Shown piece by piece: positions 32,030-40,545 of a stretch of DNA of 64,000 nt. The notes beneath the pieces are model-generated. The model was not told the origin of the DNA and ran no database searches. It saw only the letters and a program-made list of their open reading frames with translations. Made by a program: the position numbers and the translations under genes. Source of the DNA: Treponema sp. (GTDB lineage Bacteria > Spirochaetota > Spirochaetia > Treponematales > Treponemataceae); the NCBI GenBank assembly GCA_016290995.1, contig JAEEVR010000009.1:1-64000 (forward strand). The letters run 5' to 3'. The stretch's first letter is position 1. Each line of letters begins with the position of its first letter.

Positions 32030-32317
32030 ATGAGAATAGATCAACTTGGAGGAATCAATCCTCTTAACAACGTTCAGAACACAAAGCGGACACAGAACAC
32101 CGGCAGCGTAAAATCAGCTCCCGACTCAATCACTGTATCTGCCGAAGCCAAGGAGATGGCCGAAGCCTACTACCTCAAAGGCATCGCCGACGAGACTCCT
32201 GACGTTCGCGCTGATTTGGTTGCCCAAATCAAAGAAAAGATTAAGGACGCCAATTATCTCAATCCGCAGACAATTAGCGCCACAGCCGACCGAATCATGC
32301 AGGCTTACGGGATATAA
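32030..32317 (+). CDS. flgM: Anti-sigma-28 factor FlgM
   Basis: 95 residues. N-terminal MRIDQLGGINPLNN and a Ser/Thr/Asn-rich disordered linker are followed by DSITVSAEAKEMAEAYYL and the C-terminal sigma-binding helices (VRADLVAQIKEKIKDANYL, ISATADRIMQAYGI). It binds and inhibits sigma-28 until the flagellar hook is complete. SD AGAGGTG precedes the ATG. The FliA-type promoter upstream implies that sigma-28 drives its own inhibitor. The unit ends at a strong terminator. Confidence 0.92.
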   Translation: MRIDQLGGINPLNNVQNTKRTQNTGSVKSAPDSITVSAEAKEMAEAYYLKGIADETPDVRADLVAQIKEKIKDANYLNPQTISATADRIMQAYGI

Positions 32318-32356
32318 TCCGAAAGTCTTAAGGCTTTAGACTGAATTGATAATTAA

Positions 32357-32386
32357 GGGCGGAATTTACATTCCGCCTTTTTTTTT
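32357..32386 (+). terminator. Intrinsic terminator after flgM
   Basis: GGCGGAAT (32358-32365), TTAC loop, ATTCCGCC (32370-32377), then T9. Confidence 0.93.
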
Positions 32387-32410
32387 AAGATTTATAAAGT
32401 AGGGAAAAAA

Positions 32411-33559
32411 ATGGCAGACTTTATATTTAAAGTTTCGCCCAACATAGTTTTGGGCTCATATTCGCTTAGCCGCCTTGGCCAGTTTGCCGGCGAAATCGGA
32501 AAAAAATTTATGGTTGTTCTTGACCCGATGCTTCGCGAAGTCGGAATCGCTGAAAAGGTGACAAAGTCTTTGGACGACCACAGCATTGAATACTTTGTCT
32601 TTGAGGAGCTGAGCGAAGGCGCCGCCACAAAGACGATTGAGCAAGCCTTGACTTTGGCTCGCCAGGCCCACGTTCACGGAGTGATCGGAATCGGCGGAAA
32701 CAAAGTTTTGAACGTTTCAAAAGCCGTTTGCGGCCTTTACTACGAAAGCCACGATTTGTACGAATTTGTAGAGGGAGCCGTTCCCGGCGTCGCGCCGCTT
32801 CCCTTGATTTGCGTTCCCACGACAATCAGAAGCCCCTACTTGTTCTCAACCTTTACGCCGGTTGTGGACTCGCGCTCAAAGTCTACAAAAATCATCAAAA
32901 GCAAAAACTCAATTTGCAAGCTGGCGGTCTTTGACACCAACTTGACCGTTTCGCTTACCGAAAACCAAATCGCTTCGATGGCGCTTGAAGTTTTGTGCTT
33001 GGCCACCGAAGCTTACCTTTCGCCCAAGGCCTCCTTCTTTAGCGACATGGTTGCCGAAAAAGCGGTGGAGCTTACAGGCTACGGCCGCGACGGAGCGCCC
33101 AGCCTTATGATCACCACTCCCAGCGAAGTCTTGCTTAGCCAAGGCGGCTGCATGGCGGGCTTGGCGTCTTCAATCGCCTCGCAGGGAGCGGCCACGCTTT
33201 TGGCTTTGAGCATCAACACTAAGTTTAAGATTTCGCAGTCGCTTGTAACGGCGATTTTGTTCCCTTATATCATAGAAGACCACGCCAAGTTTAAGGGCGA
33301 GCGCATAGCCCGCCTTGCAAAGATTTTGCGCGCCGCTCCCGAAACCGCTACGGTAGAAGAAGCCTGCGCCGCCTACGCGGAAAACATCCGCGAGCGAATC
33401 GCCAAGGCCAACCTTCCGGCGCGCCTTAAGGACTTGTCGCTTAGCGTTGACGAACTGACTTTGGCCGCCGAAGACGCGGGCCAGTTGGACATGGTCAACT
33501 ATTTGCCGCGCAGCATGACAAGCGACGACTTGTTTGATTTGATTAAGCTGGCCTTCTAA
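32411..33559 (+). CDS. Iron-ADH-fold protein lacking metal ligands
   Basis: 382 residues with the iron-containing alcohol/glycerol dehydrogenase fold: nucleotide-binding VIGIGGNKVLNVSKAV (family GGGSxxDxAKA), ICVPTTIRS, and ASMALEVLCLATEAYLS in place of xGMDALTHAIEAYVS. The four metal ligands (D, H, H, H) are not conserved: D is E193, the next His is L197, and the VHxMAH...PHG block reads AATLLALSI...KISQS with no His. A metal-dependent dehydrogenase reaction is therefore doubtful. It may be a regulatory or repurposed homologue. SD AGGGA is present. cysE follows 9 bp later. Confidence 0.75.
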   Translation: MADFIFKVSPNIVLGSYSLSRLGQFAGEIGKKFMVVLDPMLREVGIAEKVTKSLDDHSIEYFVFEELSEGAATKTIEQALTLARQAHVHGVIGIGGNKVLNVSKAVCGLYYESHDLYEFVEGAVPGVAPLPLICVPTTIRSPYLFSTFTPVVDSRSKSTKIIKSKNSICKLAVFDTNLTVSLTENQIASMALEVLCLATEAYLSPKASFFSDMVAEKAVELTGYGRDGAPSLMITTPSEVLLSQGGCMAGLASSIASQGAATLLALSINTKFKISQSLVTAILFPYIIEDHAKFKGERIARLAKILRAAPETATVEEACAAYAENIRERIAKANLPARLKDLSLSVDELTLAAEDAGQLDMVNYLPRSMTSDDLFDLIKLAF

Positions 33560-33568
33560 TCTTCGCGT

Positions 33569-34444
33569 ATGGAATTTGAAAAGCTGATTGACAACATAAT
33601 GGACTCTTACAGCGAGTTGGGCGGAATAAACCGCAGCGGGGCGGAAAACCTTCCAAACCGCGCCAATGTTGTCAGCGCTTTAAGCGACTTGCAGGCCTTG
33701 ATTTTTCCCGGCTTTAAGTACGACGAACAGTTGGACAGCGAAAATCTCCGCTATGTCGTCGCAAAGCACGTCAACCGAGTAATTTCAATCCTTACGCCCG
33801 AGATTCAAAAGGCGCTTTTGTGCGTTCTTTCGCAGGACTGCGACGGCCAAGAGCAGGCGGAGGAGCGGGCGCAAAACTTTAGGAATTCCCACTGTTCAAA
33901 TTTGGCCCAAAAGACTGTGGAGGCCTTGATCGCCGCCATTCCCGACTTGCGCGCGAAAATCCAAAAAGACGCGGCCGCCATAACTGCGGGAGACCCCGCC
34001 GCCAGGTCCCTGGGAGAAGTTATTTTGTCATACCCAGGACTTGAGGCGATAATCGTTTACCGCATCGCCCACTTTCTTTACAAAAACGGCGTTCCCCTTG
34101 TTCCGCGAATCATGACCGAGCACACCCACGGAAAGACCGGAATCGACATCCACCCCGGAGCCGAAATCGGCGAATCCTTCTTTATCGACCACGGCACCGG
34201 CATCGTAATCGGCGAAACGACCGTAATCGGAAACAACGTAAAGCTTTACCAAGGCGTGACGCTGGGCGCCCTTAGCCTTCAAAAAGACTTGCAAAACAAA
34301 AAGCGCCATCCGACAATCGAGGACGACGTAATCATCTATTCAAACGCCACGATTTTGGGCGGCCAAACTGTTATCGGAAAGGGCAGCGTCATCGCCGGAA
34401 ACTCTTGGATAATCGAATCCGTTCCGCCCGGAACAAAGAACTAA
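33569..34444 (+). CDS. cysE: Serine O-acetyltransferase
   Basis: 291 residues. A helical N-terminal region (about 1-165) precedes a left-handed beta-helix of hexapeptide repeats: [39 protein letters not shown] and [20 protein letters not shown]. The catalytic DH pair is in FFIDHGTG. It acetylates serine with acetyl-CoA, the first step of cysteine synthesis. The extended N-terminus matches the EpsC-type branch. Its TAA stop overlaps the poly-U end of the antisense small-RNA candidate. Confidence 0.92.
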   Translation: MEFEKLIDNIMDSYSELGGINRSGAENLPNRANVVSALSDLQALIFPGFKYDEQLDSENLRYVVAKHVNRVISILTPEIQKALLCVLSQDCDGQEQAEERAQNFRNSHCSNLAQKTVEALIAAIPDLRAKIQKDAAAITAGDPAARSLGEVILSYPGLEAIIVYRIAHFLYKNGVPLVPRIMTEHTHGKTGIDIHPGAEIGESFFIDHGTGIVIGETTVIGNNVKLYQGVTLGALSLQKDLQNKKRHPTIEDDVIIYSNATILGGQTVIGKGSVIAGNSWIIESVPPGTKN

Positions 34445-34539
34445 AAAAAACAGAGCTTCCCAACAGCACCGCTGCCAAGAAGCTCTGCCGTCCAGCAAGC
34501 TGGACATCGGAGAGAGTTTATCAGCTTATTTACAAGCTT
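34443..34539 (-). ncRNA. Candidate ~97-nt small RNA with terminator
   Basis: Read on the minus strand, a sigma-70 promoter (34574-34546) is followed from about 34539 by three hairpins. SL1 is AGCTT-gtaaat-AAGCT at the very 5' end (34538-34523). SL2 is GTCCAGC-tt-GCTGGAC (34505-34490). SL3 is GAG-rich CAGAGCTTC/GAAGCTCTG (34487-34451) with an inner CAGC-GGT-GCTG helix, followed by T8 (34450-34443). No ORF of note lies inside, and only antisense cysE lies beyond. It does not carry the SRP RNA loop motif and is too short for 6S RNA. Promoter, structure and terminator are seen; transcription is inferred. Confidence 0.65.
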
Positions 34540-34545
34540 GAGTAC

Positions 34546-34574
34546 AATATACATTGAGCGTGAAATTTAGTCAA
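34546..34574 (-). promoter_or_regulatory. Promoter of small RNA candidate
   Basis: Minus strand: TTGACT (34574-34569), 17 bp, TATATT (34551-34546). The expected +1 is A at about 34539, one base before the first hairpin arm. Confidence 0.65.
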
Positions 34575-34678
34575 TATAAAATGGCGCAAAAAAAAGTCTT
34601 TTTTAAATTTTTTTTCTAATTTGTTGAAAAAATCACCAAAAAAACGCGTAACTGTTGTATGATATATACAGAGGAATT

Positions 34679-36055
34679 ATGGCAAAAAAAGGAACGATAG
34701 TTTTTAAGTGCTCGGAATGCGGCTACAGCCAGCCCAAGTGGTTGGGCCGTTGCCCTGAATGCGGCCAATGGAATACGATGCAAGAATCCATTGAGGATCC
34801 CAACGCCGTCGCGGCTTCTTTGCGGGGCTCAAATTCGGCGCAAATGGCAAAGCCCGTTCCGCTTTCTACGGTTCAGGCGTCGGAGGGGGAACGGATTTTA
34901 AGCGGCATTAGCGAGTTTGACCGCGTTTTGGGCGGAGGAGCCACAAAGCGCAGCGCGATTTTGCTTGGCGGCGAGCCCGGAATCGGAAAAAGCACCCTGT
35001 TAATCCAAGCGGCGGCCAATGTAAGCCAAAACCAAGCGGGCCGCGTCCTTTACGTTAGCGGCGAGGAGTCCGCTTCCCAAATAAAAAGCAGGGCCGACCG
35101 CCTTGGCTTGGACACGTCAAAAATAGAAATACTCTGCGCGATGCGGCTGGAAGACACTTTGGCTGCGCTGGACAAATTGAATCCAACATTCGTCGTCGTT
35201 GACTCCATTCAAACAGTTTATTCTGTCGAAGGCGGAATCATTCCCGGAACGGTCAACCAACTCAAGTATTGCTCCAACGAGCTTATCGGCTGGGTAAAGG
35301 AGCGCGACTCGGTTTTGGTTATGACCGCCCACGTCACCAAGGACGGAAACATCGCGGGCCCCAAAGCGTTGGAGCACATGGTGGACACCGTTCTTTCGTT
35401 TGAGCGCAACAACGACGAGACGCGCTTTTTGCGGGCGTTAAAGAACCGCTTTGGCTCGGTTGACGAGCTGGGCATTTTTGAGATGGGCGCCAAGGGCCTC
35501 CTTCCGGTAAAGGACCCAAGCGCGATGTTCATAACCCGCCGCGACGGAGACCAGCCGGCCGGAATCGCCTGCGCCGCCGTCTTTGAAGGAAGCCGAGTTT
35601 TTATGGTCGAAATCCAAGCGCTCACGGTTCCCGCAAAGGCTTCGTTAAGCCGCGTCTATTCAGAAAAGATTGACAGCGCCAGGGTAAGCCGCGTGGCCGC
35701 CGTTTTGGAAAAGCGGGCGGGCATTAGGTTCAGCGACCAAGACATTTACGTGAACGTGGCCGGCGGCATCCGCCTTACCGAAAGCGCGATTGACGCGGCT
35801 TTGGCGGCGGCGCTTTACTCGGCCAGAAGCGATTTGCCTTTGCCAAACGGCAGCGCGCTTGTCGGCGAGCTTAGCTTGGCCGGCGAAATCAGGCCTGTTT
35901 CTAGAATCAAGCAAAGGGTAAAGACCGCCAAAAGTTTGGGCTACGACAAGCTTGTCGCCCCCGAAAAATGCGAGGGCGCGCTTTTTGTCCAAGACGTAAA
36001 GGGCCTTGTCGCGGCGATGTTCAGCGGCAAGAGCGGCTCTAAAAAAGCGACATGA
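34679..36055 (+). CDS. radA: DNA repair protein RadA
   Basis: 458 residues from ATG 34679 (SD AGAGGAA; the ATG 24 bp upstream would precede it and is not needed). An N-terminal C4 zinc finger (C11, C14, C25, C28), a RecA-like ATPase with GGEPGIGKSTLL, the RadA-specific KNRFGSV motif, and a C-terminal Lon-protease-like domain (YVNVAGGIRLTE ... LPNGSALVGELSLAGEIRPV). It promotes branch migration in recombinational repair. The 3' end overlaps the convergent TraB gene by 17 bp. Confidence 0.94.
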   Translation: MAKKGTIVFKCSECGYSQPKWLGRCPECGQWNTMQESIEDPNAVAASLRGSNSAQMAKPVPLSTVQASEGERILSGISEFDRVLGGGATKRSAILLGGEPGIGKSTLLIQAAANVSQNQAGRVLYVSGEESASQIKSRADRLGLDTSKIEILCAMRLEDTLAALDKLNPTFVVVDSIQTVYSVEGGIIPGTVNQLKYCSNELIGWVKERDSVLVMTAHVTKDGNIAGPKALEHMVDTVLSFERNNDETRFLRALKNRFGSVDELGIFEMGAKGLLPVKDPSAMFITRRDGDQPAGIACAAVFEGSRVFMVEIQALTVPAKASLSRVYSEKIDSARVSRVAAVLEKRAGIRFSDQDIYVNVAGGIRLTESAIDAALAAALYSARSDLPLPNGSALVGELSLAGEIRPVSRIKQRVKTAKSLGYDKLVAPEKCEGALFVQDVKGLVAAMFSGKSGSKKAT

Positions 36056-37259
36056 TTTTTGCGGTCAGCTCTTTTACGATTGCGGCGCCGGCCGCGAAAG
36101 TTCCGATTGAGCTTCCCAACGAAGAAAGTACAAAGACCAAAAGGACTCGGGTGATTCTGTTTGAGTAAAAGCCCTTGACTGTCGCCGCGTCGTCAGACAA
36201 GCTTTCCATGTCGCGGACTTTTGGCTTTTTGACAAGCGCTTGTACGATTCCAGTCAAAAGGCCCACACCGACTAGCGGGCAAAGCGAAGTGATCGGCGCT
36301 CCCAAAAAGGCTACCAAAATCGTAAGGGGATGGCCGGCCGCGATTATCGTTCCGATCGCCGCGAGGGCTCCGTTCCAAATTACCCAAGAGCCGACAAACT
36401 GGCCGCCCATCTTTTTTCCGCCAAAGTAAAAGCCGGCCGCGATAAGCGCGACGATAAGGACCGGGATCGTCCAGCCCAAAATTTTTCCACCGATTCCCTT
36501 GGGCGGAACTTTTGAAATTTCTTCTGTGTCCGTCGTTTCCGTTCCGGCGGCGATCGCTTCCAAATGTTTTTGAACGCCTGGAAGGTGTCCCGCTCCCAAA
36601 ATCGCGGTGACGGATTTTGCCTGGTCGCAGTATTCGTTTTTGCATTCCCAAATGTGGGCGGCCAAATAGCGGTCGCGCTCGTCGATCAAAACTTCCTTTA
36701 CTTTTGGAAGGTATTCCGAAAGCTCGCCCATCATCGAATCCATTTCGTTTTCTTTTTTAAGGGACTCGATTTCTTCTTCGCTGATTTCTTCTTTTGTAAA
36801 GGCGGAACTTATCAGCGCCGCCAAAAGCTTGCATTTTCCCCAAAAAGAATTTTTTGCCCAGGCGCGGTTTAGCGTAACTTTAATCGGACGGTCAACCAAC
36901 TCAAAGGGAATGTTTTTGTCTTGGGCTACATCGATCGCCGCGCGCATTTCGTCGCCGGGCTTTACGCCGATGTTTTGGCCCATTCGCTTTTGGAAAGAGC
37001 TGAGAATCAAGTTGGCCAAAATCAAAAGCGCCTCTCCGCGCTTTAAGACTTTTATGATGTCCAAGTCCTTGTATTTTTCGGGATTAGACATCGACTCGTA
37101 GCGGGCGCTGTCCAATTCTATCGCGGCGCATTGCGGGGGATTGTTTTGTATTTCTGTTTTTACTTCTTCGACTGATTGGGCGGAAACGTGGGCCGTTCCG
37201 ATTAGGGTGATCTTGCGGCCCGCAAGTTCCAAAACTTTTTTTGTAGAAGATGCTTCCAT
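36039..37259 (-). CDS. TraB/GumN family membrane protein
   Basis: 406 residues. The N-terminal TraB domain has LIGTAHVSAQSVEEV (21-35) and CAAIELDSARYESM (GTAHVS and ELD...R motifs), then VTAILGAGHLPGVQKHL with the second conserved Gly-His. Three or more membrane segments follow (about 262-285, 290-335, 372-395). TraB-fold proteins resemble Tiki/EreA-type metal hydrolases; the bacterial role of this branch is unclear. It begins 2 bp after the TPR gene stop. Confidence 0.85.
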   Translation of the reverse strand: MEASSTKKVLELAGRKITLIGTAHVSAQSVEEVKTEIQNNPPQCAAIELDSARYESMSNPEKYKDLDIIKVLKRGEALLILANLILSSFQKRMGQNIGVKPGDEMRAAIDVAQDKNIPFELVDRPIKVTLNRAWAKNSFWGKCKLLAALISSAFTKEEISEEEIESLKKENEMDSMMGELSEYLPKVKEVLIDERDRYLAAHIWECKNEYCDQAKSVTAILGAGHLPGVQKHLEAIAAGTETTDTEEISKVPPKGIGGKILGWTIPVLIVALIAAGFYFGGKKMGGQFVGSWVIWNGALAAIGTIIAAGHPLTILVAFLGAPITSLCPLVGVGLLTGIVQALVKKPKVRDMESLSDDAATVKGFYSNRITRVLLVFVLSSLGSSIGTFAAGAAIVKELTAKIMSLF

Positions 37260-37261
37260 TT

Positions 37262-38668
37262 TTATTTTTCCTTAACGCGCCATTCTGCCAGGCGGAATTC
37301 AAAGAACATCGGGCTTTGTAGCGCCGCGACTTCGTTGTACATTTTTTTGGCAAGTTCCTCGCGGCCTTTTATTTCGTCGTAAAGGCCCATATAGTAGCTC
37401 ATCTTTCCTTTTTTGGTGGAATTGTCTTCCTTGATGATTTTTTGCGTGATCAAGTTTTCGGCGTTGGATGGTCCAAGGTCGTGGTAAAGGCGCAGCATCA
37501 AGTATTCCAAAGACTCGTGGTCGCCGTAATTTTTCATAACTTTTTGCAAGAAGGGCTTAACTTCAAAGCCTTTCTTGTCCTTGTACATGCAGGCCGCGAT
37601 GATTAGCGGATACGAAATGTTTTGCGGGTAGTAAGAAAAAGCCTTTTCAAATGAGGCGCGCGCTTCGGCGTAGTTTTCTTCGTGCCAGGCAAGAATTCCC
37701 AAGGCTTCGTATGCAAAATAATACTTGGGGTTTGTCTTGATCACCATTCGGTAGTCGTCCAAGGCCTTGGCGTACATATTTTGCTCGTCGTACAAGCCGG
37801 CCCGGTATGCGTATGCCAAAAAGTAGTCGGGGTTGATTTGAGTCGCGCGCGTCCAGGCTTCTTCGGCCTGCTTGAACTTTCCGCGCATTCTTGAGTAGGT
37901 TCCCCAGTCCATGTAAAAGTCGTATGAAGTCGGATCCAATTCGATGGCCTTTACGATGTTTTCTTCGGCCAGCTTGTAGTTTTCGTCTTCGGCGTAAAGC
38001 TTTCCTTTGTAAGCGTAGGCGATGGCGTTTGTCGGGTCGATGCGCAAAATTTTGTCAAAGGCTTTTTTTGCGTCTTCGATCTTATTCATATAGTAGGAAG
38101 TTTGTCCGTAGCCAAAAAGCGCGTCTTGGTTGTTTTCGTCGCCTTTGAGGGCGGTCATATAGTAGTTTCTGGCTTCCTTGTATTTTTTCTTGAGAACGCG
38201 CTCTCCGCCCAACTCAACGTTGGCGCTGGGGTTTGTGGGGTCAAGGGCAAGGATTTCCTTTATCGCGGCGCTTTTGGCGGAGGCGTTGTTGGAAGCTTTT
38301 GCCAAGACTATTTTCATTTCTTTTATTTCTATGTCGGAGGAATTCTTTTGCTCCAATTCGGCTATGACTTTTTGCGCGTCGGAGGTTTTTCCGGCGCTGA
38401 TCAAAAGGGAGGCGCGGAGTTTTTGCAAGTCGGCGTTTGACGCAAGCGAGGCCGGCATTGAGTCAAAAAGCGCTATGGCGTTTTCCAAAGAGCCGGCTTG
38501 CAGGGCGGCCTGCAATTGCAGCGCGAATCCCGCTTCCTCCGAGGGGGCCTTTTTGTTTTGTTCCGCGGCTTTTTCCTGGTCTTCGTTGATTTTTACGTCG
38601 GCCGCAAAGATGTTGCCCGCCAAAGAAGCGCAAAGGGCTAGGGCTAAAAAGGTCTTTATGGTTTTCAC
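37262..38668 (-). CDS. Exported TPR protein
   Basis: 468 residues from GTG 38668 (SD GGAG). A signal peptide (MKTIKTFLALALCASLAGNI, likely cleaved after FA) precedes a disordered Lys/Glu/Gln stretch and about nine TPR units between 60 and 400, with typical consensus such as AIAYAYKGKLYAEDENYKLA and YFAYEALGILAWHEENYAEA. It is a periplasmic scaffold protein of a type common in treponemes, with no catalytic domain. It is cotranscribed with the TraB gene. Confidence 0.85.
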   Translation of the reverse strand: MKTIKTFLALALCASLAGNIFAADVKINEDQEKAAEQNKKAPSEEAGFALQLQAALQAGSLENAIALFDSMPASLASNADLQKLRASLLISAGKTSDAQKVIAELEQKNSSDIEIKEMKIVLAKASNNASAKSAAIKEILALDPTNPSANVELGGERVLKKKYKEARNYYMTALKGDENNQDALFGYGQTSYYMNKIEDAKKAFDKILRIDPTNAIAYAYKGKLYAEDENYKLAEENIVKAIELDPTSYDFYMDWGTYSRMRGKFKQAEEAWTRATQINPDYFLAYAYRAGLYDEQNMYAKALDDYRMVIKTNPKYYFAYEALGILAWHEENYAEARASFEKAFSYYPQNISYPLIIAACMYKDKKGFEVKPFLQKVMKNYGDHESLEYLMLRLYHDLGPSNAENLITQKIIKEDNSTKKGKMSYYMGLYDEIKGREELAKKMYNEVAALQSPMFFEFRLAEWRVKEK

Positions 38669-38698
38669 AGCAAATTCTCCATTTTAGTATATAGAACG

Positions 38699-38727
38699 AT
38701 TATAGCAAAAAACGCTCTTGAATTTAA
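38699..38727 (-). promoter_or_regulatory. Promoter of TPR-TraB operon
   Basis: Minus strand: TTAAAT (38727-38722), 17 bp, TATAAT (38704-38699) preceded by TTGC. A ~25-nt leader with GGAG precedes GTG 38668. The -35 overlaps that of the divergent gene by two bases. Confidence 0.55.
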
Positions 38728-38746
38728 GCGCTTTTTTGAATAAAAT
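38718..38746 (+). promoter_or_regulatory. Promoter of 38755 operon, predicted leaderless
   Basis: TTGAAT (38718-38723), 17 bp, TAAAAT (38741-38746), 8 nt, ATG 38755. Confidence 0.6.
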
Positions 38747-38754
38747 CATTCAAT

Positions 38755-40530
38755 ATGCTTAAAAAATCTATTCGTAAGATGTTTGGACTCATTGTCCTTT
38801 ATGCCGCTATTATTGTCGGTATTTTTGTATTGCAGTTTAGAAGCGACTCTATTATAAGAAAAAACATTAGGGCCCTTAGGGTTACGCTCGCCGAGCTGAA
38901 TGACAGCAAGGGCGGATCGGCTCTAAAAAACAGTTTTCAAGTAAGCTTTAACGGAATTGCCTTTAGCGCGGACGAAAAGAAGCCTGTAGTTTATTCAACC
39001 TCTTCGGGCCAGGACGTTCCCGTAACGCTCGTTTCATACAGCCAGCCGGACAAGCTTTCTTACGCCCTTGACTTTACCAACGGCGTCCGCTTGACTTTTT
39101 CTTTGAGCGACGATTCCGACTCCGCCTCTTTGTGGGTGGCCGCCGAAATGCCTGCCAACGCCAGCGCGGTAAAAGTGAACTACGCTCCGTATTCAGGATT
39201 TTCTGTAAGCGACTTAAAATCCAAGTCCGCGATTTTCACTGGAAAAATCGATTCCTATTCTTTGATCGCTCCCGCCTTGGCCGCCGGAAAAATTCACTTC
39301 CAAAAGAATTCAAAGTCGGCCCACTATTCTATGATGACAAAGCAGAGCGACTTTAGCTTGGACAAGGTCGGCGACTTGGCCTTTGCCTCAAAGAACATTT
39401 ACGACCAGACAATCAGCTCGTTGTCGCGCGAAATCATCAACAAGTTCATTTCCGCCTCGCAGACCGAAGCCAACTTTGCCATGACAGTCAACGAGCAAAG
39501 CGTCATTTCGTTCGTCGCCGCGATGGCGCAGGCCGGCCGCTACAACGAGGCGCTTAATTCCGTTCCCGAAGTGTTTGTAAAAGGCAACCGCCGCACTTAC
39601 CAATCGGCGCCCTTCTTTGGATCGATGGCCGACTTGCTTCCGACGCTTACGATGCAAGTTGACAATTTGAACAACATGATTTTGCGCGCCGTGCAGGAAC
39701 GCAGCCTTGACATTTGGACTGTGGACAACTTGGCGGCCTACATGTACACGCAAGGAAACCGCGGAAACATCGCCTTGCTTGCCGCGATTCCCGCTTCTAT
39801 GACCGAATTGAATTTGACTGTGGGACAGGCCGCCGGAATCTTGCGCTCTTGGGCTTACTTTGCCGCGCAGGACTCTTCGCTTGCCAAGCCTTTGGAGCCT
39901 GTGCTTGAATTGTGCGCGCAAAGAATCGTCAAGGCTTGCTCGCTTGACGGCGAAAAGGTTTTGCTTATCGAAAACGACGCGCCGATTTCCGTCTTGAGCG
40001 CGGCGACCGCCGGCGACGCTCTTGCGGTTTACGGAAAGGCTTCCGGACAAAGCGCGATCGAAAACTGCGGTTACTTGATCGTAAACTCTTACGCGGGCGA
40101 CACCGCCGCCTTGGACTTGCGCGCCACCGCGGAGTTGTATCCTGTTTTGGTTCACGGAAACAATTTCTATCCGCATTACGTTTTGCTTAAGACGATGGAA
40201 GGCGAGAACGTTTGGGCGTGGACAATCGCTTCGAACATCCAATACTACCGCGACGAAAACTTGACGATTTCGCTCAACATCGATTTCCCTGTCGGACTTT
40301 CGCACTACATGTTCGTCCGCGGAATCACGCCTTTCTTGCGCATACAAATTTACAACATGGACTTCCGCACAGACCCGCGCTTTGAAATCTACAATTCTTC
40401 GGGCTACATCTACCGTTCCGCCGCGCAAACATTGCTGCTCAAGAGCCGCCACCGCGAACAGAACGAAGTCATCCGTCTTTACTATCGCGACGTTGTTGAG
40501 GATTACGAGGAAGAAGAAGCCGCGGAATAA
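38755..40530 (+). CDS. Membrane-anchored exported protein, function unknown
   Basis: 591 residues. A single N-terminal hydrophobic anchor (about 9-28) is followed by a large extracytoplasmic region: beta-rich about 50-200, helical about 220-400, beta-rich about 400-560, with an acidic tail (EDYEEEEAAE). No catalytic motif, Cys-box or repeat is recognisable. It looks like a lineage-specific envelope protein. First gene of a run with the DUF2130, methyltransferase and 5'-nucleotidase genes (gaps 15, 3 and 9 bp). Confidence 0.7.
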   Translation: MLKKSIRKMFGLIVLYAAIIVGIFVLQFRSDSIIRKNIRALRVTLAELNDSKGGSALKNSFQVSFNGIAFSADEKKPVVYSTSSGQDVPVTLVSYSQPDKLSYALDFTNGVRLTFSLSDDSDSASLWVAAEMPANASAVKVNYAPYSGFSVSDLKSKSAIFTGKIDSYSLIAPALAAGKIHFQKNSKSAHYSMMTKQSDFSLDKVGDLAFASKNIYDQTISSLSREIINKFISASQTEANFAMTVNEQSVISFVAAMAQAGRYNEALNSVPEVFVKGNRRTYQSAPFFGSMADLLPTLTMQVDNLNNMILRAVQERSLDIWTVDNLAAYMYTQGNRGNIALLAAIPASMTELNLTVGQAAGILRSWAYFAAQDSSLAKPLEPVLELCAQRIVKACSLDGEKVLLIENDAPISVLSAATAGDALAVYGKASGQSAIENCGYLIVNSYAGDTAALDLRATAELYPVLVHGNNFYPHYVLLKTMEGENVWAWTIASNIQYYRDENLTISLNIDFPVGLSHYMFVRGITPFLRIQIYNMDFRTDPRFEIYNSSGYIYRSAAQTLLLKSRHREQNEVIRLYYRDVVEDYEEEEAAE

Positions 40531-40545
40531 CGCAAAGGAACAAGC

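Noticed and set aside
34451..34505. Hairpins after cysE as a cysE terminator
   Set aside because: On the plus strand no T-run follows either stem. The T8 is on the minus strand, after a minus-strand promoter.
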